Shown here: one piece after another, positions 35,074 to 44,781 of the stretch
Layout: each line of letters starts with the position of its first letter
Numbering within the stretch: position 1 is the first letter of the stretch
Assembly (NCBI GenBank): GCA_029961105.1
Contig: JASBVO010000001.1
Location: 1-64,000 of the forward strand
Source of the DNA: Micrococcus sp.
GTDB taxonomy: Bacteria > Actinomycetota > Actinomycetes > Actinomycetales > Micrococcaceae
Reading direction: 5' to 3'
Length of the DNA: 64,000 nt
Notes under the pieces: generated by a model
Told to the model about the DNA's origin: nothing
The model's database searches: none
Seen by the model: the letters and a program-made list of their open reading frames with translations, nothing else
Position numbers and translations under genes: made by a program

Positions 35074-35118
35074 GACGCCGGCCCGGCACCTTCGCGCAGA
35101 AGGTGCCGGGCCGGCGTC
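35074..35118. terminator. Strong terminator hairpin after the MHS transporter gene
   Basis: A perfect 20-base stem (left arm 35074-35093, right arm 35099-35118, containing GGCCCGGCACCTTC and its complement) with a 5-base GCGCA loop. It lies 18 bases past the stop of the minus-strand transporter gene and upstream of the hsp20 promoter region, so it insulates the two. Confidence 0.8.
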
Positions 35119-35136
35119 GGGACAGGGATCAGCCGA

Positions 35137-36594
35137 TCACGGCTCGGAGACGATCTCCTCGGAGATGGCCCGCGACTGGATGCTCTCCGAGTCGAGGGAC
35201 TTGGTCCTCGTCTCGGGGGACAGGGCCAGGGCGACCAGCGTCAGCACCGAGGCGAAGGCGAGGTAGTAGCCCACGTGCGCCACCGAGTAGTTCTGCACCA
35301 GCCAGGCCGCCACGAACGGGGTGAGCGCGGCGCCGAGGATGGAGGACACGTTGTAGGCGATGCCGGAGCCGGTGTACCGGGTGTTCGTCGGGAACAGCTC
35401 GGGCAGGATCGCGGACATCGGGCCGAAGGTCAGGCCCATCAGCGCCATGCCCACGATGAGGAACATCATCATCTGCGTGCTGTTCAGGTCGGTGCCCTGG
35501 CCGATCGAGTCGGCGCTGAGCCACCAGCCGAAGGTCAGCCCGAAGGCGAGGAGCAGCACGGTGATGACGATGAGGGTGGGCTTGCGGCCGAAGCGGTCCG
35601 CGAGCAAGCCGGCCACGGGCACGAAGGCGGCGAAGAAGAGGATGCCGATCAGCTGCAGCACCAGGAAGTCCGAGTAGGGCACCCCCAGGCCGCCCGTCTT
35701 CTCCGGGTTGCCGATCGCGTAGGACAGGATCCACGTGGTCATCAGGTAGAACAGCACATAGGTGGCCAGCATGATGAAGGTGCCCAGGATGAGCTCCCAC
35801 CAGTTCTTCCGGAAGACCTCGCCGAGGGGCGCCTTGACGCGCTCGTCGTTCTCCACGGCCCGCTTGAACACCGGGGTCTCCTGCAGGCGGACGCGGACGT
35901 ACAGGCCGATGGCGACCATCACGATGGACAGCAGGAACGGCAGGCGCCACACCCACGTCAGGAACGGCCCGTCCATGTCCGGGTTCGTGGAATCGTGGTT
36001 GAAGGCCAGGGTGAGGATGAGGAACAGGCCGTTGGCCAGCAGGAAGCCGATCGGGGCGCCGAGCTGGGGCCACATCGCCGCCCAGGCGCGCTTGCCCTTC
36101 TTCGCGGTCTCGGTGGCCAGCAGGGCGGCCCCGGACCATTCGCCGCCCAGGCCGAGGCCCTGGCAGAAGCGCATGATGGTCAGCAGGGTCGGTGCCCACA
36201 GGCCGATCTGGTAGTAGGTGGGCAGCAGGCCGATGAGGAACGTGGCGATGCCCATGGTCAGCAGGGAGCCGATCAGCGTGGCCTTGCGCCCGATCCGGTC
36301 ACCGAAGTGGCCGAACAGGACGGAGCCGACGGGGCGGGCGATGAAGGCCGCGCCGAAGGTGGCCATGGAGGCCAGCAGGGCGGCGCCGTCGTCGCCGGAG
36401 GGGAAGAAGATCAGCGGGAAGACCGAGACGGCCGCGGTGGCGTAGACGTAGAAGTCGTAGAACTCGATCGAGGTCCCCATCAGGGACGCCAGCACCACGC
36501 GGGACCGGGGGACACCCAGCTCCTTGGTGCCGTCGTCCTTGACGTCGACCGGTTCCGGCGAGGCCGGACCGTCGGTGGACAGGTCAGCGGACAT
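35137..36594 (-). CDS. Major facilitator transporter, metabolite:H+ symporter (MHS) family
   Basis: The product has 485 residues and 12 membrane segments. The MHS signature is clear: MGTSIEFYDFYVYATAA in segment 1, GHFGDRIGRKATL in the 2-3 loop, FCQGLGLGGEWSGAALLATE in segment 5, and LADRFGRKPTL in the 8-9 loop. Members import organic acids, osmolytes or aromatic acids with protons (ProP, ShiA, KgtP relatives). The start ATG 36594 follows AAGGAG at an eight-base distance; the frame is open further but without character. No catabolic gene sits beside it to reveal the substrate. It is divergent from the glucosidase-like gene. Confidence 0.9.
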   Translation of the reverse strand: MSADLSTDGPASPEPVDVKDDGTKELGVPRSRVVLASLMGTSIEFYDFYVYATAAVSVFPLIFFPSGDDGAALLASMATFGAAFIARPVGSVLFGHFGDRIGRKATLIGSLLTMGIATFLIGLLPTYYQIGLWAPTLLTIMRFCQGLGLGGEWSGAALLATETAKKGKRAWAAMWPQLGAPIGFLLANGLFLILTLAFNHDSTNPDMDGPFLTWVWRLPFLLSIVMVAIGLYVRVRLQETPVFKRAVENDERVKAPLGEVFRKNWWELILGTFIMLATYVLFYLMTTWILSYAIGNPEKTGGLGVPYSDFLVLQLIGILFFAAFVPVAGLLADRFGRKPTLIVITVLLLAFGLTFGWWLSADSIGQGTDLNSTQMMMFLIVGMALMGLTFGPMSAILPELFPTNTRYTGSGIAYNVSSILGAALTPFVAAWLVQNYSVAHVGYYLAFASVLTLVALALSPETRTKSLDSESIQSRAISEEIVSEP

Positions 36595-36942
36595 GGCAAG
36601 GCTCCTTGGGGAAGGCAATGATGATGGCCGCTGAACGGGCGGGACCGGCGGCCCCGGCACCCGGGGGCGGGCCCGATGCGGCGCCCGGAAGGGCCGGCGC
36701 GGGTTCTGCGGCCCCACAATCTTACGCGGGCCGTCACCATGCGGACATTCAGTCCATATAGTGAGACACGGTGGACGCGTGGGGTGTCGGTGCCCCGGCC
36801 GGCGTTCCCGGCCTGTCGCCGGGCCCCGCCCGGTGCTACTGTGCACTCACTGTCCGACGTCGCGCCGGCCCCCGCAGTGGCCGTGGACTGACGCACTGAC
36901 CGCGGGCGCAAGCCCCTCGGGGAGCGCCCGCACCGGAGGTGC
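36595..36942. other. Divergent promoter region between the MHS transporter and glucosidase genes
   Basis: This stretch of 348 bases has no supported gene. An A/T-rich spot CATATAGTGAGAC (about 36756-36767) contains TATAGT, a possible -10 element for one side. Nothing else is recognisable. Confidence 0.4.
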
Positions 36943-39081
36943 ATGGTGACTCTCGCATGGAACTTCGCCGGTTCGCCGGGAGGCGTCACGGCGGGCACGG
37001 TGACGCTCATCGAGGGATCGTCCTTCTGCCTCTCCTCGGCCTCGGGCGACATCACGCCCGGATCCGTCCAGGGCCTGTTCCTGCGGGACACGCGGGTGCT
37101 CTCCCGCTGGGAGCTGCGCCTCGACGGGGACCCGGTGGAACCCCTCACCGTCCTGGCGGAGGAGACCTACCGGGGCACCTTCATCGGCCGGGCGATGCCG
37201 CGGGCCGGGCTGGCCGACTCCACCCTGGTGGTGGAGCGCCACCGCTTCATCGCTGCGAGCATGCGCGAGGACATCGTCGTGCGCAATCTCGGCCAGGAGA
37301 CCGCGGCGTTCGCGATGACCCTGCACGTGGACGCCGATTTCGGGGACCTCTTCGAGGTCAAGCAGGGCCACGTCGTGAGCCGCGGCGAGCACGTCATCCA
37401 GCACACCGATGAGGAACTGCACCTCACCCGGCGCTGGCAGGGGCACAGCCGGGGGATCGTCATCACCGCCTCGGGCGCGTCCGTGCTGCCCGACGCGCTG
37501 ACCTTCCGCGTCGTGGTCCCCGCCCGGGGGCAGTGGAACACCTCGCTCCATGTCGTGCCCGTCATCGACGATGCACGCCCGGCCCTCACGTTCCCCGAGG
37601 ACCAGCCCCTCACCGGGATGCTGCCGGAGGCACGCCGCGAGGCCTGGCGCAGCGAGACGCCGACGATCTCCATGCCCGACCCGGCGGTGCGGCACATCCT
37701 GCACACGAGCAGCCGTGACCTGGAGTCCCTGCGCATCTTCGATCCCGCCGACCCCGATGCGGTGGCGGTCGCCGCCGGCGCGCCGTGGTTCATGGCGCTC
37801 TTCGGGCGGGACTCCATCCTCACGGCGCTGATGACGGTGTCCATCAACCCCGCCCTGGCGCTGGGCACCGCCGAGGCGCTCGCGAAGTTCCAGGGTGTCC
37901 GGGAGGACCCGGTCACCGAGGAGCAGCCGGGCCGGATCCTGCACGAGATGCGCTTCGGCGTCGACGCCACGGACGCGCTCGGCGGCAACGTCTACTACGG
38001 TACGGCCGATGCGACGCCCCTCTTCGTCATCCTGGTCGGCGAGCTGCTGCGCTGGGGCGCCGACAGGGAGCGGATCCGGGCGCTGCTGCCCCACGTCGAC
38101 CGCGCGCTGGAGTGGGTGGAGCGCTACGGCGACCGGGACGGCGACGGCTTCGTCGAGTACCAACGGATCACCGACCGTGGCCTGGTGAACCAGGGGTGGA
38201 AGGACTCCCACGACGGCGTCACGGATGCGGCGGGCCGCATACCCCGGGGCCCGATCGCGCTGGTCGAGGTCCAGGGCTATGTCTACGGTGCCCTGAGGGC
38301 AAGGGCCCTGCTCGCCGAGGCGCTCGAGGACGACGTCGAGGGCGCCCAGCGGTTCCGCGAGCGTGCCGTCCGGCTCCGGGAGCGGTTCGAGGAGGCCTTC
38401 TGGTTGCCCGAGCGCGGCTGGTATGCCATCGCCCTCGACGGCCAGAAGGACCCCGTCGACTCCCTCGCCTCCAACATGGGGCACGCCCTGTGGTCGGGCA
38501 TCGTCGCCGGCGAGCACGCGGCGCAGGTCGCCGACCACCTATTGTCCCCGGACATGTTCACCGACTGGGGCGTGCGCACCCTCGCCCGGTCGATGGGCGC
38601 GTACAACCCCATGAGCTATCACAACGGCTCGGTGTGGCCGCACGACAACGCCATCATCGCCACGGGGCTGCGCCGCTACGGATTCGTCGACCACGCCACC
38701 CGGATCGCCCACGCCCTCCTGGGGGCCGCCGCCGAGTTCGGCGGCCGGCTGCCGGAGCTGATGTGCGGCTTCGACAGCACGGAGTATGCCCGGGCGGTGC
38801 CCTACCCGGCGGCCTGCTCGCCGCAGGCCTGGGCCTCCGCGGCGCCGGTCGAGCTGACGAGGGTCCTGCTGGGCGCGCAACCCTGCTTCCCGCACCGGCA
38901 CCTGCGCCTGGACCCACACCTGCCCCCCGAACTGCAACCGCTGTCCGTCCACGGACTCCGCCTGGGTACCGCCGTGGTGGACCTCGAGGTCCGCGACGGT
39001 CACGCCACGGTCACCGGGCTGCCTGAAGGGGTCACGGTCAGTGCCGATCCCTGTCCCTGCGGTGACCTGGGCATCGCCTGA
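36943..39081 (+). CDS. Glycogen-debranching-type amylo-alpha-1,6-glucosidase family protein
   Basis: The product has 712 residues. The N-terminal beta domain (about 15-215: GSSFCLSSASGDI, LFLRDTRVLSRWEL) is the glycogen-debranching N-terminal type. Residues about 250-640 form an (alpha/alpha)6 barrel with GAPWFMALFGRDSI, VNQGWKDSHDG and SYHNGSVWPHDNA, where the acids of the active site lie. Such proteins act on alpha-linked glucans or on glucosylated compatible solutes; the true substrate is uncertain. The GT4 gene that follows 61 bases downstream suggests a two-gene unit. The start is ATG 36943; GTG 36946 has a better distance from GGAGG and is an alternative. Confidence 0.85.
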   Translation: MVTLAWNFAGSPGGVTAGTVTLIEGSSFCLSSASGDITPGSVQGLFLRDTRVLSRWELRLDGDPVEPLTVLAEETYRGTFIGRAMPRAGLADSTLVVERHRFIAASMREDIVVRNLGQETAAFAMTLHVDADFGDLFEVKQGHVVSRGEHVIQHTDEELHLTRRWQGHSRGIVITASGASVLPDALTFRVVVPARGQWNTSLHVVPVIDDARPALTFPEDQPLTGMLPEARREAWRSETPTISMPDPAVRHILHTSSRDLESLRIFDPADPDAVAVAAGAPWFMALFGRDSILTALMTVSINPALALGTAEALAKFQGVREDPVTEEQPGRILHEMRFGVDATDALGGNVYYGTADATPLFVILVGELLRWGADRERIRALLPHVDRALEWVERYGDRDGDGFVEYQRITDRGLVNQGWKDSHDGVTDAAGRIPRGPIALVEVQGYVYGALRARALLAEALEDDVEGAQRFRERAVRLRERFEEAFWLPERGWYAIALDGQKDPVDSLASNMGHALWSGIVAGEHAAQVADHLLSPDMFTDWGVRTLARSMGAYNPMSYHNGSVWPHDNAIIATGLRRYGFVDHATRIAHALLGAAAEFGGRLPELMCGFDSTEYARAVPYPAACSPQAWASAAPVELTRVLLGAQPCFPHRHLRLDPHLPPELQPLSVHGLRLGTAVVDLEVRDGHATVTGLPEGVTVSADPCPCGDLGIA

Positions 39082-39142
39082 GGAGAGGTGACGGTCGCGC
39101 CCAGTACCAACGGAGGGGGCCCTGCACACAGTGAGGATTTCA

Positions 39143-40252
39143 ATGGACACGCTGCGTATCGCCATGGTCGCCCCTCCGTTCTTCGAGCTGCCGCCCACCG
39201 GCTACGGAGGCATCGAGACGGTGGTCGCAGACCTGATCGACGCCCTCGTGGACCGCGGGCACCAGGTGACCCTCATCGGGGCGGGGGGCCACGCCACGAA
39301 GGCACGGTTCCGCCGCACCTACGCCGAACCGCAGAGTGACCGGCTGGGCCAGGCGATGCCCGAGGCCTTCCACGCCGCGGCGGTGGCGGAGATCCTGGAG
39401 GACCTCGATGTTGACCTGGTCCACGACCACACCCTGCTCGGCCCCCTCCAGGCCCGGTCGCGGGCCGTCCCCACGGTGGTGACGGTGCACGGGCCGGTGA
39501 TCGGGGAACCGGCCGCCTATTACCGGATGGTGGGCTGCGCCGCGCACCTCGTGGGCATCTCGCATGCCCAGCGTGCCTTCGCGCCGGAGCTGAACTGGGC
39601 GGGCACCGTCCACAATGCCCTCGACGCCGGCCGCTGCGCGTTCCGGACCGTGAAGGAGGACTGGGTGCTCTTCCTCGGACGGTGCACGCCGGACAAGGGC
39701 ATGCACCTGGCCATCGACATCGCCCGGACGGCGGGCCGGCCGATCCGGCTCGCGGCCAAGTGCAGGGAGCCGGAGGAACGGTCGTACTTCGAGGCGGAGA
39801 TCCGTCCGCGACTGGGGCCGGGCGTGGAATGGCTCGGCGAACTCACGGCACCCGCCAAGTGGGAGGTGCTCGCGGCGGCCCGGTGCCTGCTGCTCCCCCT
39901 GCAGTGGGAGGAGCCCTTCGGGATGGTCATGATCGAGGCCCTGGCCTCGGGCACGCCCGTGGTGACGATGCCCCGCGGCGCGGTGCCGGAGATCGTCATC
40001 GACGGGGAGACGGGGTTCGTCCGCAACCGGCTGGAGGACCTGCCCTCGGCGATCGAGGCCGTCGGCGCGCTGGACCCCCACTGCTGCCGGCAGGACGTGC
40101 TGGACCGGTTCTCCCCGCAGGCCATGGCCGCCGGGTACGAGACGGTCTACCGGCGGGTGCTCTCGCCCGGGGGCCGTGCCTCCGAGGCGAGGGCGGCCGC
40201 CGGGCTGATCGGCGGACCGGCCCCGCGGGCGGCGGGCGTCAGTCGCCGATGA
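39143..40252 (+). CDS. Family 4 glycosyltransferase (GT-B fold)
   Basis: The product has 369 residues. The N-terminal Rossmann domain begins [20 protein letters not shown], the glycine-rich acceptor loop of GT4 enzymes. HDHTLLGPL and TVHGPVIGE follow. The C-terminal nucleotide-sugar domain shows [11 protein letters not shown], then [19 protein letters not shown] with the two conserved glutamates, and GETGFV. The start ATG 39143 is five bases after GAGGA; GTG 39131 is an alternative. It follows the debranching-type gene in the same direction. Its 3' end overlaps the convergent accA by 14 bases. The acceptor is unknown; a glucan or glucosylglycerol-type product fits the neighbour. Confidence 0.9.
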   Translation: MDTLRIAMVAPPFFELPPTGYGGIETVVADLIDALVDRGHQVTLIGAGGHATKARFRRTYAEPQSDRLGQAMPEAFHAAAVAEILEDLDVDLVHDHTLLGPLQARSRAVPTVVTVHGPVIGEPAAYYRMVGCAAHLVGISHAQRAFAPELNWAGTVHNALDAGRCAFRTVKEDWVLFLGRCTPDKGMHLAIDIARTAGRPIRLAAKCREPEERSYFEAEIRPRLGPGVEWLGELTAPAKWEVLAAARCLLLPLQWEEPFGMVMIEALASGTPVVTMPRGAVPEIVIDGETGFVRNRLEDLPSAIEAVGALDPHCCRQDVLDRFSPQAMAAGYETVYRRVLSPGGRASEARAAAGLIGGPAPRAAGVSRR

Positions 40253-42062
40253 CGGCGATGGCCGCGCCCGCCGTCACCGTGGCGCCCGGCTCGGCCGCCA
40301 GCTCGGTGATCGTGCCGGGCTTGTGCGCGGTGAGCGGCTGCTCCATCTTCATCGCCTCCAGTACCACGATGAGGTCACCTTCGGCCACGGTGTCCCCGAC
40401 GCCGGCGGCGACCTTGACGATGGTGCCCTGCATCGGGGAGGTGAGCGTGTTGCCGTTGGCGCCGGTGGCCGCCGCGCCGCGGCTCCCGCGGGACTTCCGG
40501 CGGCGGCCGCCCGCCCTGGTGTTGTGCGCCACGGTGGAGATGGCCCCCAGGATGGCCGGCAGCGTCACCTCCACGCGCTTGCCGTTGACCTCGACGGTCA
40601 CCACGCGGCGGTCCTCCGGCTGAGGCTGCTCCGCCACGCCGGCGGGCGCCGTGAACGGCTCGATGGTGTTCTCGAACTCCGTCTCGATCCACCGGGTGTG
40701 CACCGAGAAGGCCGACCCGTCCCGGGGGGCGAACGCCGGGTCGGCGACCACCGCGCGGTGGAACGGCAGGACGGTGGGCATGCCGGCGACCTGCATCTCC
40801 GCCAGCGCCCGCCGCGAGCGCTGCAGGGCCTGCTCGCGGGTGGCGCCGGTGACGATGAGCTTGGCGATCATCGAGTCGAAGCTCCCGGTGATGCTCTCGC
40901 CCTCCTCCACGCCGGTGTCCACGCGCACGCCCGGGCCGGAGGGCAGCCGGAACCGGGTCAGGGTGCCGGGGGCCGGCATGAAGCCCCGGCCGGCGTCCTC
41001 GCCGTTGATGCGGAACTCGAGGGAATGGCCGCGGACCTCCGGGTCCGGGTAGCCGATCTCCTCGCCGCGCGCCAGCCGGAACTGCTCGCGGACCAGGTCC
41101 AGCCCCGTGACCTCCTCGGAGACCGGATGCTCCACCTGCAGCCGGGTGTTGACCTCGAGGAAGGAGATGGTGCCGTCCGCGCCGACGAGGAACTCACAGG
41201 TCCCGGCCCCCACGTAGCCGGCGGCACGCAGGATGTCCTTCGAGGCGGCGTACAGTGTCCGCTCCTGCTCGGCGGTCAGGAACGGGGCGGGAGCCTCCTC
41301 CACGAGCTTCTGGTTGCGGCGCTGCAGGGAGCAGTCACGGGTGGAGACCACCACCACGTTCCCCGCGCGGTCCGCCAGGCACTGGGTCTCCACGTGCCGC
41401 GGAGCGTCCAGGAAGCGCTCCACGAAGCACTCGCCCCGGCCGAAGGCCGCCGTGGCCTCGCGTACCGCGGACTCGAACAGCTGCGGGATGTCCTCGCGGC
41501 TGCGGGCCACCTTGATGCCGCGGCCGCCGCCGCCGTGGGCGGCCTTGATGGCCAGGGGGAGGCCGTGGGCGTCGGCGAAGGCCAGGACCTCGTCGGCGCC
41601 GGTGACGGGGTCGGCGGTGCCCGGGACCAGCGGGGCGCCGACCTCCTGGGCCAGGTGCCGGGCCGAAACCTTGTCGCCGAGCTGCTCGATGGCGGCCGGC
41701 GGCGGGCCGATCCAGACCAGTCCGGCGGCCTCGACCGCGCGGGCGAAGTCGGCGTTCTCGGACAGGAAGCCGTAGCCGGGGTGCACGGCGTCGGCGCCGG
41801 AGGCCTTCGCCGCGGCTAGGATCCGGTCCTGCACCAGGTAGGAGTCGGCCGCGGTGCTCCCGCCCAGGGCGATGGCGTCGTCGGCCATCCGCACGTGCAG
41901 CGCCTCCCGGTCCGGCTCGGCGTAGACCGCCACGGCGGTGAGTCCCTCATCGTGGGCGGCCCGGATCACCCGGACGGCGATCTCCCCGCGGTTGGCCACC
42001 AGCACCCGTGAGAAGCGGCGCGAGGCAGCGTTGGCGGTGGCGTTCGGCGTCGACTGGGGCAT
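40239..42062 (-). CDS. accA: Acyl-CoA carboxylase alpha subunit (biotin carboxylase plus biotin carrier)
   Basis: The product has 607 residues. Residues about 15-460 are the biotin carboxylase: [27 protein letters not shown], the ATP-grasp glycine loop [12 protein letters not shown], and [13 protein letters not shown]. Residues about 530-607 are the biotin carrier, with EAMKMEQ carrying the biotinylated lysine at about residue 574. It carboxylates biotin for the beta subunit encoded by accD, giving malonyl- or methylmalonyl-CoA for lipid synthesis. The start is ATG 42062, with GGAGT upstream. Two 17-base palindromes lie 93 and 146 bases before the start. It is downstream of maf but separated by 141 bases, so it probably has its own promoter. 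Confidence 0.95.
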   Translation of the reverse strand: MPQSTPNATANAASRRFSRVLVANRGEIAVRVIRAAHDEGLTAVAVYAEPDREALHVRMADDAIALGGSTAADSYLVQDRILAAAKASGADAVHPGYGFLSENADFARAVEAAGLVWIGPPPAAIEQLGDKVSARHLAQEVGAPLVPGTADPVTGADEVLAFADAHGLPLAIKAAHGGGGRGIKVARSREDIPQLFESAVREATAAFGRGECFVERFLDAPRHVETQCLADRAGNVVVVSTRDCSLQRRNQKLVEEAPAPFLTAEQERTLYAASKDILRAAGYVGAGTCEFLVGADGTISFLEVNTRLQVEHPVSEEVTGLDLVREQFRLARGEEIGYPDPEVRGHSLEFRINGEDAGRGFMPAPGTLTRFRLPSGPGVRVDTGVEEGESITGSFDSMIAKLIVTGATREQALQRSRRALAEMQVAGMPTVLPFHRAVVADPAFAPRDGSAFSVHTRWIETEFENTIEPFTAPAGVAEQPQPEDRRVVTVEVNGKRVEVTLPAILGAISTVAHNTRAGGRRRKSRGSRGAAATGANGNTLTSPMQGTIVKVAAGVGDTVAEGDLIVVLEAMKMEQPLTAHKPGTITELAAEPGATVTAGAAIAVIGD

Positions 42063-42154
42063 CGGGTGGGGACTCCTTCACAAGCGTTTGGCGTCGGAGC
42101 CTGCCGTCCTGGCGGACATCAAGCGCAGGCTCATCTGCCCGAGCCTAGACCTGA

Positions 42155-42171
42155 CCGTCGGATTCCTACAG
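42155..42171 (-). promoter_or_regulatory. Candidate operator before accA (site 1)
   Basis: CCGTCGGATTCCTACAG fits the pattern YYGT-NN-GA-N-TC-NN-ACRR, a 17-base palindrome shared with the accD upstream region. It is 93 bases before the accA start and about seven bases before a TAGGCT that could be a -10 element, so it would cover the -35. Confidence 0.6.
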
Positions 42172-42203
42172 AATTCAGCGCGGGTTCCCCGCGTTCGGCG
42201 GCA

Positions 42204-42923
42204 TCACTTGTAGGAATCCCACAAATCCGTGACGGACCAGCCCAGCTGGCGCAGCAGGGAACGCAGCGTGGAGACGGACAGCCCGATCACCGCGTTCGGG
42301 TCCCCGTGCACCGCCGAGACGAAGGCGGCGCCCCGGCCGTCGATGGTGAACGCCCCGGCACACTGCAGCGGTTCCCCGGACCCGACGTACGCCGCGATCT
42401 CGGCCTCCGTCACGTCCGCGAAGGTGACCGAGGCAGTCGCCAGCGCGGTCGCGGACGGTGCGTTGCCGCCGTCGGGCCCCGGGGTGGTGCCGGAGCGCCC
42501 GGCACCGGTCCCGCCGGTCCCGCCGGTCCCCGCCGTCCCGTGGTGGCTGGCGTCGATGAGCGAGTGCCCGGTGTGCAACTGGCCGGTGCGCCCGGACTGG
42601 AGCCGCCAGCGCTCCCGGGCGACCGCCGGTTCATAGGGCTTGCCATAGGCGGCGCCGTCCAGCTCGAACACCGAGTCGCAGCCGAGCACGAGGGCCCCGG
42701 CGGCCTCCGGCCGGGCGGCCACGTCCTCTGCCTTGGCGTGGGCCAGCAGCAGCGCCAGCTCGGCCGGCCCGGCGAGCGGATGGGCCTCGGTGACCGCGTC
42801 CTCGTCGACCTCGGAGACCACGACGGTGAACCCGATCCCGGCGGCCTCGAGGATCCGGGCCCGGGCCGGGGAGGCCGAGGCCAGTACGAGCCGGGGTGCG
42901 GACGGGGTGGGCGGAACGCTCAT
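42204..42923 (-). CDS. maf: Maf-family nucleotide pyrophosphatase
   Basis: Maf proteins hydrolyse non-standard or modified nucleoside triphosphates such as dTTP, UTP or m7GTP. The product has 239 residues against about 200 in most homologues. Family marks are LVLASASPARARIL near the start, SEVDEDAV, GCDSVFELDG, and GAFTIDGRGAAFV with GDPNAVIGLS near the end. The extra length is a Gly/Thr-rich insert at about residues 127-155 encoded by near-tandem repeats of a GGTCCCGCC unit. The start ATG 42923 overlaps the stop of the DUF885 gene (ATGA), so the two are coupled. The final codons contain a palindrome thought to be an acc operator. Confidence 0.92.
   Translation of the reverse strand: MSVPPTPSAPRLVLASASPARARILEAAGIGFTVVVSEVDEDAVTEAHPLAGPAELALLLAHAKAEDVAARPEAAGALVLGCDSVFELDGAAYGKPYEPAVARERWRLQSGRTGQLHTGHSLIDASHHGTAGTGGTGGTGAGRSGTTPGPDGGNAPSATALATASVTFADVTEAEIAAYVGSGEPLQCAGAFTIDGRGAAFVSAVHGDPNAVIGLSVSTLRSLLRQLGWSVTDLWDSYK
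42208..42224 (-). promoter_or_regulatory. Candidate operator before accA (site 2), inside the maf 3' end
   Basis: TTGTAGGAATCCCACAA is a full match to TTGT-NN-GA-N-TC-NN-ACAA. It codes for the last residues of Maf (DLWDSYK) and differs from the accD site by one base. A short CGCGGG/CCCGCG hairpin lies between it and site 1. Confidence 0.6.
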
Positions 42924-44635
42924 GCGAGGGCCTCGCGCAGCGTGTCCAGGCCCATGGACCCCAGGCGCAGGGCGCGGGTGTGGAAGTCCTTCAGGTCGAA
43001 GCCCCCGCCGTTACGGCCGGCACGGGCGGCGTGCTCCGTGCGGATCTGCTCCCAGATACGCTGGCCGATCTTGTACGCCGGGGCCTGGCCGGGCCAGCCC
43101 AGGTAGCGGATGAACTCGAACCGCACCTGCCCGGGGGTGTCGTTGATGTGCTCCTGCAGGAAGGCGTAGCCGGCCTCCGGGGTCCAGGTGCCGCCGCCGT
43201 ACTCGGCCGGGGCCTCGAAGCCGCAGTGCACGCCGATGTCGAAGACCACGCGCGCTGCGCGCATCCGCTGGGCGTCCAGCATCCCGAGGTGGTCTCCCGG
43301 GTCCTGCAGGAACCCGAACTCCTCCATCAGCTGCTCCGCGTACAGGGCCCAGCCCTCGCCGTGGCCGGAGGTCCACAGCGCGTTGCGCCGCCAGTCGTTG
43401 AGCTCCTCCCGGTTCAGCATGGCGGTGGCGACCTGCAGGTGATGCCCGGGCACGCCCTCGTGGTAGACCGTGGTCTTCTGCTCCCACGTGGTGAAGGAGT
43501 CCTCCCCGGCCGGCACGGACCACCACATCCGGCCCGGCCGGGAGAAGTCCTCGGAGGGGCCGGTGTAGTACACGCCGCCCTCCTGGGTGGGGGCGATCAT
43601 GCACTCGATCCGGTCCATCGGCGCGGGGACGTCGAAGTAGGCGGTCATGGCCTCCAGCGCGGTGTCCGAGGTCGCCTGCATCCAGTCCCTCAGCGCGTCG
43701 GTGCCCTCCAGGCGTCGGGCGGGGTCGGCGTTGAGGACCTGCCGGGCCTCCTCGATGCTCGCGCCGGGGCGGATGGCGTGGGCGTCGGCCTGCTGGGCCG
43801 CCACGATCCGGGCCAGCTCCTCCAGGCCCCACTGGTAGGTCTCCTCCAGGTCGACGCGGGCTCCGAGGAAGTCGCGGGACGCCAGGGCGTAGTAGTCCTT
43901 CCCGACGGCGTCGCGCTCCGGGGCGGCCTCGCGCAGCTCCTCCTTCAGGAAGGCGGCCAGGGACCGGTAGGCCTCGCCGGCGCGCAGGGCCCGGGCCTGG
44001 AGCTCGGCCATCAGGGACGATGGCACGACGCCGGCCGCACCGGCCCGCTCGATCAGGCCCGGGAAGAACCCGCCCGGGGCCGCGTGCGCCTCGGCCTGCT
44101 CGATGACGATGTCCACCTGGCGGCGGGCCGGGACCTGGCCGGCCTCCCGGGAGTGCAGCAGCGAGGCGCGATAGCCGTCCAGGGCGGCCGGCAGGTTGGC
44201 CAGGCGCCCCGCGATGTGCTCCCACTGCTCGGCGGTGTCCGTGGGCATCAGGTCGAAGATCTCGCGGATCCCCTGGGCGGGTGAGGCGAGGTTGTTCAAC
44301 TCGGTGCGCTGCGTGGCGGTGATCTCCCGCTGCAGCCCGATCCGCTCGCGCATCGCCGCGGCGGTGACCCGGTCGACGTCGTCCACCGGCTCCAGGGCGT
44401 CGAGGTCGGACAGGACCCTGCGGTCCAGCTCGTCCTGGGCCGCGGTGCCGGCGGGGGAGTAGTCGGCGTACTCGGTCTCGTGACCGGGGTGACCCAGGGC
44501 CGTGGCCTCCTCCGGGTTCAACGCGAGGGTGTCCGCGAAGTAGCGGTTGGCGAGATCGTCGATGGCGCTGGGCCGGCGGTGCCGGCCGGGGGCACCGCCG
44601 GAATCGGTGGGGTGGTTCTGCTGCGCTGCATTCAC
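42920..44635 (-). CDS. DUF885 family putative metallopeptidase
   Basis: The product has 571 residues without a signal peptide. The DUF885 signature YHEGVPGHHLQVATAM (an HExxxHH-like zinc site) is at about residue 395, followed by GHGEGWALYAEQL, which supplies the second glutamate, and RYLGWPGQAPAYKIGQ. Members resemble thermolysin-fold or M3-like peptidases; substrates are unknown. The start is GTG 44635 (MNAAQQNHP). The frame is open 71 codons upstream, but that part is Arg/Ala/Pro-rich and not family-like. It is coupled to maf by a 4-base overlap. Confidence 0.9.
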   Translation of the reverse strand: MNAAQQNHPTDSGGAPGRHRRPSAIDDLANRYFADTLALNPEEATALGHPGHETEYADYSPAGTAAQDELDRRVLSDLDALEPVDDVDRVTAAAMRERIGLQREITATQRTELNNLASPAQGIREIFDLMPTDTAEQWEHIAGRLANLPAALDGYRASLLHSREAGQVPARRQVDIVIEQAEAHAAPGGFFPGLIERAGAAGVVPSSLMAELQARALRAGEAYRSLAAFLKEELREAAPERDAVGKDYYALASRDFLGARVDLEETYQWGLEELARIVAAQQADAHAIRPGASIEEARQVLNADPARRLEGTDALRDWMQATSDTALEAMTAYFDVPAPMDRIECMIAPTQEGGVYYTGPSEDFSRPGRMWWSVPAGEDSFTTWEQKTTVYHEGVPGHHLQVATAMLNREELNDWRRNALWTSGHGEGWALYAEQLMEEFGFLQDPGDHLGMLDAQRMRAARVVFDIGVHCGFEAPAEYGGGTWTPEAGYAFLQEHINDTPGQVRFEFIRYLGWPGQAPAYKIGQRIWEQIRTEHAARAGRNGGGFDLKDFHTRALRLGSMGLDTLREALA

Positions 44636-44781
44636 CCGTCCGAGCGTAGTCGAACACGTGGCGCAGGCCACGGCGGAGTGTCCGGCTGCCCGGGGGAGGG
44701 ACGGTCCGGTCCGCGCGCGGCAGCCCGGGGACGCGACCGCCTCCGGGCTACCGGCTACCGGCCAGGCGCGGGCGGCGAGGG

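Noticed and set aside
34015-36621. Long plus-strand frames opposite adh, hsp20 and the transporter gene
   Set aside because: Low-complexity Gly/Arg/Gln-rich translations typical of antisense shadows; the minus-strand products have complete family motifs.
36756-36767. CATATAGTGAGAC as a regulator binding site
   Set aside because: Only a single A/T-rich spot with no palindrome; kept as a possible -10 but not as an operator.
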